Shown here: positions 1 to 5,421 of the stretch, piece after piece
How the letters are laid out: each line of letters begins with the position of its first letter
Position numbering within the stretch: position 1 is the first letter of the stretch
Assembly (NCBI GenBank): GCA_024231375.1
Contig: JAAEQP010000215.1
Location: 1-5,421, forward strand
Direction: 5' to 3'
Length of the DNA: 5,421 nt
DNA from: a bacterium
GTDB lineage: Bacteria; Hydrogenedentota; Hydrogenedentia; Hydrogenedentiales; SLHB01
Made by a program: the position numbers and the translations under genes
Notes under the pieces: model-generated
The model's input: the letters and a program-made list of their open reading frames with translations, nothing else
Told to the model about the DNA's origin: nothing
Databases searched by the model: none

Positions 1-19
1 GACTTCGCTCGGGATGACG
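1..19. repeat. Candidate fragment of a dispersed intergenic repeat
   Basis: The reverse complement of the first 19 bases reads CGTCATCCCGAGCGAAGTC. From memory, this resembles a phrase (GTCATCCCGAGCGAAG...) that recurs between genes in many environmental bacterial genomes. The element is cut by the window edge, so its full length and any inverted partner cannot be seen, and no second copy occurs in the window. The same bases could instead be coding. Confidence 0.3.
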
Positions 20-51
20 TAGAAGTGGTGCCTCTCAAGCGTGAGGAGTGA
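1..51 (+). CDS. Possible 3' end of an upstream gene (partial, doubtful)
   Basis: Reading from base 1, the first frame stays open for 16 codons and ends at TGA (49-51), giving a charged tail DFARDDVEVVPLKREE. The tail would be plausible as the C-terminus of a soluble protein on the same strand as the next gene. The other two forward frames close within about 22 bases. The evidence is weak: 16 open codons are expected by chance at this GC content, and the first 19 bases resemble a dispersed intergenic repeat, which would argue against coding. No family can be named. Confidence 0.2.
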   Translation, partial: DFARDDVEVVPLKREE

Positions 52-54
52 GGA
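41..54 (+). repeat. Tandem duplication of a 7-mer (GTGAGGA x2)
   Basis: GTGAGGA at 41-47 is followed directly by an identical copy at 48-54. Two units of this size may arise by slippage or chance. The repeat lies about 70 bases upstream of the -35 region of the promoter for the exported protein. No function can be assigned. Confidence 0.4.
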
Positions 55-91
55 TGCATCTTTCTCAACATTCCCTCCGCCCCGGTCTTGG

Positions 92-142
92 GCTCACCAC
101 GCCGTGAGCACGGGCAACGTTGGTACTAGACTATTGGTGAGC
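92..142. promoter_or_regulatory. Candidate operator: GTGAGC hexamers around the promoter
   Basis: GCTCAC at 92-97 and its reverse complement GTGAGC at 104-109 form a 6-base dyad with a 6-base spacer. A second GTGAGC lies at 137-142, between the -35 and -10 elements, 33 bases (about three helical turns) beyond the first. The distal copy matches the first half-site over seven bases (GCTCACC 92-98 against GGTGAGC 136-142). A repressor binding 137-142 would block RNA polymerase, and helical phasing would allow co-operative binding to the upstream dyad. This reading is inferred from repeat geometry alone; no regulator is encoded in the window. Confidence 0.3.
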
Positions 143-154
143 GTCGAGTATAAT
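127..154 (+). promoter_or_regulatory. Sigma70-type promoter for the exported propeller protein
   Basis: A perfect -10 hexamer TATAAT lies at 149-154. The best -35 match at a normal distance is TAGACT (127-132), four of six bases to TTGACA, with a 16-base spacer. No extended -10 TG is present. Transcription would start near 161, giving a 5' leader of about 40 bases before the ATG at 202. The motif stands out in GC-rich DNA and lies in the right place and orientation for the gene downstream. The start point is inferred. Confidence 0.6.
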
Positions 155-185
155 GCCAGCTCCCACAGGCACATCAAACGGGAAC

Positions 186-201
186 GGAGAGGTAACTTCT
201 C
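186..201 (+). promoter_or_regulatory. Shine-Dalgarno site that can fold into a hairpin
   Basis: GGAGAGG (186-192) is a strong ribosome binding site placed nine bases before the ATG at 202, and it fixes that start. The same bases can pair with the spacer: GAGAGG (187-192) with CTTCTC (196-201), five Watson-Crick pairs and one G-U, around a three-base TAA loop. The stem ends directly against the start codon and covers nearly the whole Shine-Dalgarno. A stem this short would be only marginally stable, so it may tune or temperature-modulate translation rather than block it. The pairing is seen; the regulatory role is inferred. Confidence 0.55.
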
Positions 202-2496
202 ATGAACTGTAGAATCGTTGCGACGGTACTCACGCTGGCCGCGGGACTGCATCTTGCCGCGGGCGCGGAGGCAAACAAGCCGCTGCCCAAGCGCTACTGG
301 AAGCCCATCAAAGACGAGGTCTATCTCCAGGAAGTGGGATGGAAGATCACGCACTGTCCGCTTCCCGTGAAGGCGGTTGTTGCGCACAACGGCACGGTCT
401 ACATCGGCGGCGACACGGGGCTGTATCGGCTCAAAGACACGATCGCCCCTGTGGACCCGGGCAATGCCGTCGAGCAGGTCGGACCGACCGGTGAAGCCGT
501 CAGAACCCTCAAGGTCCTCGACGGTGTACTGTGGATGATCACCGACAAGAGCCTGCATTGCCTGCGCGGCGACACGTGGGTGCGGGTGGCCGAAGGCGAC
601 TTCTCGGACGTGTGTACCCACCGTGGACGTGTGTGCGTGGCAGGCGGACGGGCGTTGTACCAGGTCGAAGGGGATACGCTCGCTCCCATCCCTGGCGCAG
701 ACAGGTGCCCGGCCATCATCGTCGCCGTGGCATCGTACAGTGAGACCTTGTACATCCTCGGCCATGACCGGATGGTCTTGTTCGACGGGAAACGGTACGA
801 CGACATCAACGTCATCGACTGGGGCGCGCTGCCGTCCAAAGACACCCGTTGCATGCTGGCCCAGGGCAGCCGGTTGTACGTGGGTACGGATCGGGGCATC
901 GGCCTTCTGCGCGGCATGGGCATGACCCCGATCCGGGGCGAACAGGGGCTGTGCTACGAAGACGTGACCAGCATCACCGAAGGTGCGGAACAGGACCTGT
1001 GGATCGGTACGGCCGAGGGCGCCATTCGCCACGTGAATGGCGAATTCCAATACTTCGCCGCCGCCCGGTGGCTTCCCGGCAACCGAGTCTACGACATCGC
1101 CGTCGACCGGACGCCTAGAGCGGATGGGCTTGAGTACGTAGTCTACATCGCCACCGACAAAGGCTTGGGCGTCATCGGCTACGAACCCTACACACTCCTG
1201 AAGAAAGCCGCCTACTACGAGACCCATCTGGTCGAGTGGGGACAGAAACGCCTCGGCTTCACCCACAAATTGGAGTGGAGCCACGACCTGAAGAAGTGGG
1301 TGCGTGAAGTCAGCGACAACGACGTAGGCTGGAGCACCCACTACCTGGGCGCTCAGTGTTTCCGCTATGCCGTGACGGGAGAGGAAGAGGCCCGCGCCGA
1401 AGCGGTGAACTACTTCAACTCCATGAAGTGGTCTGAAGAAATCTCCTCCATCGACGGATTTCCGGCCCGGTCCATCTGGGCCGTGGGCGAAGAGGGCAAC
1501 AAGGCTCAGGGTGGGTCTGGCGGGTACCCCGCCGAGTGGCATCCCACGCCGGACGGCAAGTGGCATTGGAAAGGCGACACATCGTCCGACGAGACGGACG
1601 GGCACTTCTACGCGGCCTCGATCTTCCATGAACTGGTGGCCCGGGGCGAGGAGAAGGCGCGTGTGGTGGAGCACGTGGACCGCATCGCCACGCACATCAT
1701 CGACAACGGCTGGACCTTGCGCGATGTAGACGGGAAACCAACACGCTGGGCGCGGTGGGACCCCGAGTATTTCCACAGCTACAGTGGTATGTACGCGCGG
1801 GGGTTGAACGGGCTCGAAATCCTGATGTACATGCGCACGGCACAGCGCATTACGGGTGACGCGAAGTACGACAAGGCCATCGACACGCTGATCGGGATGC
1901 ACTATCTCGACAAGATTCTGCGGCAGAAGCTGGTGTTCCCGCCGGACGACGTCTTCCATTCGGACGACCGGCTGGCATTCTACGCCTACTACCCGCTTCT
2001 GAAGTACGAGACGGACCCGGATCTGCGGTCGCTGTACATGCGCAGCCTGGAACGGAGTTGGGAAGTGGAACGGATTGAGCACATTCCGTGGTTCAATTTT
2101 ATCTACGGCGCGTTGACGGGCAACGACTGCGAAACCGAACAGGCCGTCGGCCACCTGCGCGAATACCCGCTCGACTGCCTCAACTACGCGTACCGCCATT
2201 CGATTCGCCACGACCTGCACACCCCGGACGGGTACGTGACGTATTCGGGTGGTGTGAAGGCCATCTCGCCCCGCGAGCGGAATCCCAAACGGTGGGCAAG
2301 CACGACCCTCAGGCTCGACGGGGGCGGGAGCAATAGTGTTGCGGACCCGTCAAGTTGGATCGAGACCTACTGGATGGGGCGCTACTATGGGTTCATTGAA
2401 GCGCCCGAGACGGACGACCCGGCCCTGACGACGGTGCCGTTCAAAGGGATTCGTAGCGACGTGACGCCCTATCAGGGGCCGCCACGTCCGGAATAG
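202..2496 (+). CDS. Exported seven-repeat beta-propeller / alpha-alpha toroid protein, function unknown
   Basis: A 764-residue protein. The ATG start is supported by GGAGAGG nine bases upstream and by an in-frame TAA at 193-195. Residues 1-22 form a signal peptide (Arg4, a hydrophobic core, likely cleavage after AAGA); there is no lipobox cysteine. Residues about 56-325 hold seven repeats of the two-component-regulator-propeller type, beginning near 56, 100, 134, 170, 215, 255 and 296. Typical cores are VYIGGDTGLYRL, LYVGTDRGIGLL and LWIGTAEGAIRH. Seven repeats fit one closed seven-bladed propeller. Residues about 335-735 are largely helical and rich in Trp, Tyr and His, like an (alpha/alpha) toroid. 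Conserved-looking motifs are SDNDVGWSTHYLGAQCF (371-387), DTSSDETDGHFYA (459-471) and DGKPTRWARWDPE (510-522). Similar propeller/toroid proteins occur in environmental bacteria, from memory, without a proven function. The fold suggests a glycoside hydrolase or lyase, with Asp459, Asp463, Glu464 and Asp466 as candidate active-site acids, but that is inference. Ten cysteines remain after cleavage, seven of them in the propeller, so disulfides in the periplasm are possible. There is no histidine kinase or DNA-binding domain, so it is not a hybrid sensor. It appears to be transcribed alone. Confidence 0.9.
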   Translation: MNCRIVATVLTLAAGLHLAAGAEANKPLPKRYWKPIKDEVYLQEVGWKITHCPLPVKAVVAHNGTVYIGGDTGLYRLKDTIAPVDPGNAVEQVGPTGEAVRTLKVLDGVLWMITDKSLHCLRGDTWVRVAEGDFSDVCTHRGRVCVAGGRALYQVEGDTLAPIPGADRCPAIIVAVASYSETLYILGHDRMVLFDGKRYDDINVIDWGALPSKDTRCMLAQGSRLYVGTDRGIGLLRGMGMTPIRGEQGLCYEDVTSITEGAEQDLWIGTAEGAIRHVNGEFQYFAAARWLPGNRVYDIAVDRTPRADGLEYVVYIATDKGLGVIGYEPYTLLKKAAYYETHLVEWGQKRLGFTHKLEWSHDLKKWVREVSDNDVGWSTHYLGAQCFRYAVTGEEEARAEAVNYFNSMKWSEEISSIDGFPARSIWAVGEEGNKAQGGSGGYPAEWHPTPDGKWHWKGDTSSDETDGHFYAASIFHELVARGEEKARVVEHVDRIATHIIDNGWTLRDVDGKPTRWARWDPEYFHSYSGMYARGLNGLEILMYMRTAQRITGDAKYDKAIDTLIGMHYLDKILRQKLVFPPDDVFHSDDRLAFYAYYPLLKYETDPDLRSLYMRSLERSWEVERIEHIPWFNFIYGALTGNDCETEQAVGHLREYPLDCLNYAYRHSIRHDLHTPDGYVTYSGGVKAISPRERNPKRWASTTLRLDGGGSNSVADPSSWIETYWMGRYYGFIEAPETDDPALTTVPFKGIRSDVTPYQGPPRPE

Positions 2497-2505
2497 AGTG
2501 TATTG

Positions 2506-2521
2506 ACGGTGCATCCACCGT
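2506..2521. terminator. Small hairpin after the propeller gene, weak terminator candidate
   Basis: ACGGTG (2506-2511) and CACCGT (2516-2521) form a perfect 6-bp stem closed by a CATC tetraloop, starting ten bases after the TAG stop of the forward gene. There is no T-run on either strand next to it, so it is not a classical intrinsic terminator. It could mark the mRNA 3' end by limiting exonuclease trimming after Rho-dependent termination. It lies between convergent genes and could serve either strand. Confidence 0.3.
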
Positions 2522-2542
2522 ATGAACCCGATTCTTCATCTT

Positions 2543-2582
2543 GTTCAGAATGGCGGGAGCGGGGCGTAGTTCGTTCCTGAAC
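2543..2582. terminator. Long-loop inverted repeat after the transporter gene
   Basis: GTTCAG (2543-2548) pairs with CTGAAC (2577-2582). Two further A-T pairs are possible across a bulged C at 2576, leaving a loop of about 23 bases that is GC-rich. On the minus strand it starts five bases after the TAG stop of the transporter (2589-2587). No T-tract follows, and the loop is long, so its activity as a terminator is doubtful. Confidence 0.2.
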
Positions 2583-2586
2583 GCGC

Positions 2587-5421
2587 CTACTTGACGAGGG
2601 TTTCACGGTGGGGGGCGGCGGAACGGGTCCCTGCCCCTGCCAGATTGGCGAAGAAATTTCCGAGCCAGCCTTGGAGGTCGTCAATCAGAGAATAGAACAA
2701 AGGCACGATGAAGAGGGTCAGAACCGTGCCCGTGGTGAGGCCCCCAATGAGCGCGCGGCCCAGGCTGTGGAAGGCTACGTTGCCGAGGCGCGACCCCATC
2801 GCAAGCGGAATGCATCCGCCGATGGTGGTGAGCGCCGTCATCATGACGGGTCGGAATCGGTCGTGGGACGCCGTCAACACGGCCGGCAACCGCTCGTATC
2901 CGCGTTTGCGAAGCTGGTTGATGTGGTCCACGATGACGATGCCATTGTTTACCACTACGCCGCACATGAGGATCGCGCCGACCAAGGCCACGGCGTCCAT
3001 CTGGGTGCGCGTGATAAACATGGACCAATACACGCCGATGAAGGCCAGAGGCACGGATGTGAGGATCGACAGGGGCAGCACGTAGGATTCGAACAACGCG
3101 CCCATGACAATGTAGATCAAGATCACCGCGAGGATCAGGGCTTTGGTGAACGTATCGAGGTTGGCGTCCAGTTCGGTTAGTTCCTCGCCCGTTACAATGC
3201 TGTAACCCTGCGGGAGACTCAGTGTCGCCACCTGCGCGTCAATGTCGCGCTTGACCCGCGCCAGGTCGTCCGTGGTCGCGATAGCCGAAACGGTGATCAC
3301 GTTCTTGCCGTCGATCCGGTTGATGGCCTTGGGACTGGGTGCCGTCACTTTGTCGACCAACCGGTTCAGGGGTATCAGCACGCCGTTCCGGTTTAGAAGG
3401 GACACATTGTCCAGGTTCGACAGGCTCTTGCGGTCTTTTGCCTGGAACTGGGCGTGGACGGGAACTTCTTGTCCGTTCCTGTTGATATTGAACAGGCGGG
3501 TGCCGCGCAGTGCGAAGTCAACGGTACGCGCCACCACGTACGGGCTGATCCCCGCGCCCGAGGCCACGTCCTCGTCGATTTGGAGTTGGATCTCCTTGTT
3601 CGCCTGGTCGGTCTCGACCTCGGCGTCCACCACATTGTCCACATAACTGAGCCGGCGGCGCAGTTCCTCTCCGTAGCTAGCGAGGACGCCCGTGTCGCGG
3701 CCGCGCATGCGCAACGAGATGCGGGTGTATCCGCTGGACCGGTTCTCCGTAGCGTCGATCCGCACTTCGCCGCCCGCCACCAGGCGTGGCAATGCCGCCG
3801 CCAACTCTTCCCGAACCTGCTTCGTGGGGACCAAGGCCCTCGGTCCAGCTGGGTTGCCTTCCAATTGAACCAGATACGCCCGGACCCGGCCGCCGCGGTT
3901 GCCGTAGTTGACGTAGATGTTCTCGATGCCGTACCGGTCGCGTCTCTCGTTGAGGAGGCTCTCGATGTTCTCAAAGACTTCCGACGCGTGGTCGAAGTCC
4001 ATGTTGGGATCGAAGTTGGCGCGGATTTCGATGCGGCGGAGATCGACGGACGGGAGTTGCTGCATGCCCACATTCCGGTAAGGGATGGCATACGTCACCG
4101 CCGCCACCACGCCGATGAGGGCCACGGTCGCCAAACGCCAGCGCATCACCCACGCCAGAATGGACGAGTAGGAGGCGTGCATCCAGCGGATGGGATGAAT
4201 GCCCAGTATCCGGCGGATTAGGCCGGGCTTCCGGGTCAAGTTGAGTTGGTCGCGTTCCTCGGGACTGCGGCGGCGCTTCTTGAGCTTGCTGGCCGCCAAC
4301 GGAATGATCGTGAGCGACACGACCAGACTGCTGAGAATGGCGATGGCCACCGGCCTGCTGAACTCGCGCATGTGGATCGACATCTCGTTGGTCTCCATGT
4401 AGAAGACCGGCACGAACACCACGACGGTGGTCAGGGTGGCAGCGGTGATGGCGAGGCTGACCTCCCGCGCGCCGAGCTCGGCGCTTTCCCGGGGATTGAG
4501 ACCAAGCTCCTGGTGGCGGAGGATGTTCTCCATCACGACGATGGAGTTGTCCACCAGCAAGCCGACGCAGATGATCATGGACGCCATGGTGACGGTGTTG
4601 AGTGTCATGCCGAGAAAATAGATGCCGATGAGCGCCACCACCAGCGAGATGGGAATGGACGTGGCCACGATCAACGTCGGCCGGACTCGCCGCATGAACA
4701 GGAAGAGGACCAGAAGTGCCAGCAGACCGCCGTTGCGGCCCGCCGCGCCGAGCATGTCGATGGCGGCAGTGATATTGTCCGAATGGTCCTCGAACACAAA
4801 CACGTCGACGCCCTGGAGAGACGGTTCCTGACGAAGCCGGTCCAGTTCGTCCCTCACCGATTTGCAGGTGTCGATGGTGTTGGCCTCGGACTTCTTCTGA
4901 ATGCTGACGAAGACACCGCGTTTCCCGTCGATACGGAGTCCCGTTCCGGTGCCGGTCTCCTGCTGCATGACGCGGGCCACTTCCCGCAGGCGCAGGGCGT
5001 TCGGACCCACCACGGCGTCGCGCAGTTCCTCGAGGTTGTCGAATTCGTTCTCGAACCGCACAAGACATGTGGATTTACCATCGGGGAGTTCGCCGACGGA
5101 GAGCTTCACGCTTTGTCGCTTCAGGTGGTTGACCACCTGGTACAGGCTGAGTCCGGACCGGCGCAAGGCGTTCTGGTCGAACTCCACGTAGACCGTGCCC
5201 TCTTCCTTGCCCGACACTTCCACATCGGCCACGCCGGGCAACCGCAGGAGGAGCGGTTGCAGGCGTTTTCGAGCCCAATGGGCCAGTTCGTTCTCGTTCT
5301 CGTCCGTGAGCAGCGTGAACCGCATCATCGAGAAGAAGTCGGAACTGCTCCGGCGCAAAAACACCCGTTCCACTTCCTCCGGCAGATGGAGCTTCAGCCG
5401 CTCGACTCGGTCGCGGACCTC
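2587..5421 (-). CDS. RND-family efflux transporter permease subunit (5' end outside window)
   Basis: This is the inner-membrane, proton-driven pump of a tripartite efflux complex, which normally works as a trimer with a membrane-fusion protein and an outer-membrane channel. The frame is open to the right edge, giving 944 residues plus a TAG stop. A GTG at 5373-5371 is internal, since homologous sequence (LPEEVERVFLRRSSSDFF) runs through it. By comparison with AcrB, about 125-130 N-terminal residues are missing, including TM1. Counting from the codon at 5421-5419: porter and docking segments at about 17-210; TM2-TM6 at about 230-380; TM7 at 430-452; a second porter/docking half at about 453-755; TM8-TM12 at about 761-916. 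TM4 carries GLLVDNSIVVMENI, in which Asp291 matches AcrB Asp407 but Asn292 replaces Asp408. TM10 carries CGVVVNNGIVIVDHIN, in which Asn825 replaces Lys940. TM11 has RFRPVMMT, keeping the Arg971 and Thr978 equivalents. VDN/VNN variants are common in HAE-type branches outside Proteobacteria, so the pump need not be dead. Drug, lipid or other hydrophobic export is likely; the substrate cannot be read. It is the last gene of its unit and converges on the propeller gene across 90 bases. Confidence 0.95.
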   Translation of the reverse strand, partial: EVRDRVERLKLHLPEEVERVFLRRSSSDFFSMMRFTLLTDENENELAHWARKRLQPLLLRLPGVADVEVSGKEEGTVYVEFDQNALRRSGLSLYQVVNHLKRQSVKLSVGELPDGKSTCLVRFENEFDNLEELRDAVVGPNALRLREVARVMQQETGTGTGLRIDGKRGVFVSIQKKSEANTIDTCKSVRDELDRLRQEPSLQGVDVFVFEDHSDNITAAIDMLGAAGRNGGLLALLVLFLFMRRVRPTLIVATSIPISLVVALIGIYFLGMTLNTVTMASMIICVGLLVDNSIVVMENILRHQELGLNPRESAELGAREVSLAITAATLTTVVVFVPVFYMETNEMSIHMREFSRPVAIAILSSLVVSLTIIPLAASKLKKRRRSPEERDQLNLTRKPGLIRRILGIHPIRWMHASYSSILAWVMRWRLATVALIGVVAAVTYAIPYRNVGMQQLPSVDLRRIEIRANFDPNMDFDHASEVFENIESLLNERRDRYGIENIYVNYGNRGGRVRAYLVQLEGNPAGPRALVPTKQVREELAAALPRLVAGGEVRIDATENRSSGYTRISLRMRGRDTGVLASYGEELRRRLSYVDNVVDAEVETDQANKEIQLQIDEDVASGAGISPYVVARTVDFALRGTRLFNINRNGQEVPVHAQFQAKDRKSLSNLDNVSLLNRNGVLIPLNRLVDKVTAPSPKAINRIDGKNVITVSAIATTDDLARVKRDIDAQVATLSLPQGYSIVTGEELTELDANLDTFTKALILAVILIYIVMGALFESYVLPLSILTSVPLAFIGVYWSMFITRTQMDAVALVGAILMCGVVVNNGIVIVDHINQLRKRGYERLPAVLTASHDRFRPVMMTALTTIGGCIPLAMGSRLGNVAFHSLGRALIGGLTTGTVLTLFIVPLFYSLIDDLQGWLGNFFANLAGAGTRSAAPHRETLVK

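Noticed and set aside
120..125. TTGGTA as the -35 element
   Set aside because: It would lie 23 bases from TATAAT, too far for sigma70. TAGACT at 127-132 with a 16-base spacer is the better choice.
202..270. Lipoprotein signal on the propeller protein
   Set aside because: The only cysteine near the N-terminus is residue 3, before the hydrophobic core. No cysteine follows the LAAG stretch, so type I cleavage is expected.
94..2220. A 708-codon open frame on the minus strand, antisense to the propeller gene
   Set aside because: It is exactly in codon register with the forward gene, so its stops would need TTA, CTA or TCA codons there, which are rare in GC-rich genes. The translation is Val/Arg/Ala/His-rich with no recognisable domain, while the forward frame has a signal peptide, regular repeats, a promoter and a ribosome binding site.
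3454..4221. A 255-codon plus-strand frame (and another at 2608-3180) antisense to the transporter gene
   Set aside because: Both are in codon register with the transporter gene and open for the same codon-usage reason. They show no family features and no ribosome binding site, and the transporter frame is unmistakable.
3971..5068. A 365-codon minus-strand frame overlapping the transporter in another phase
   Set aside because: The translation is low-complexity, rich in Arg, His, Gly and Pro, as expected from a shifted reading of a GC-rich gene. The overlapping frame encodes TM2-TM7 of the RND pump.
5371..5373. GTG as the start codon of the transporter
   Set aside because: The frame remains open to the window edge and the residues before the GTG (ending LKLHLPEE) continue the RND family sequence. 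Starting here would remove TM1 and the first part of the porter domain.

Overview
The window looks like chromosomal DNA from a Gram-negative-type bacterium of roughly 60% GC. It holds a gene for an exported protein and, convergent to it, part of an RND inner-membrane transporter gene, a family that normally works in cells with an outer membrane. The pairing of a propeller with an alpha/alpha-toroid in a secreted protein recalls environmental lineages such as Planctomycetota, Hydrogenedentota or Acidobacteriota. That placement is from memory and weak. There are no tRNA or rRNA genes, CRISPR arrays or insertion sequences.

Layout. Positions 1-201 are mostly non-coding. The first 51 bases are either the tail of an upstream gene or part of a dispersed intergenic repeat. 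The rest holds a good sigma70-type promoter (perfect TATAAT at 149-154), copies of a GTGAGC hexamer in both orientations around it, and a Shine-Dalgarno sequence that can fold into a small hairpin ending at the start codon. Positions 202-2496 (+) encode a 764-residue exported protein: a signal peptide, seven propeller-type repeats, and a roughly 400-residue, mostly helical catalytic-looking domain with conserved acidic and aromatic motifs. Its function is unknown; action on a glycan is only a structural guess. Positions 2497-2586 are a short convergent gap with two imperfect hairpins. Positions 2587-5421 (-) are the last 944 codons of an RND efflux permease, whose N-terminus (TM1 and the start of the porter domain) lies beyond the right edge.

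The two genes converge, so they belong to different transcription units, and nothing in the sequence links them functionally. The permease is the last gene of its unit in this direction; a membrane-fusion partner, if present, would be upstream, outside the window. The points most worth a second look are the unassigned propeller/toroid protein, the occluded ribosome binding site with a possible operator ahead of it, and the permease's Asn residues at two positions that carry the proton relay in AcrB. I saw no clear evidence of a wholly new multi-gene system here.
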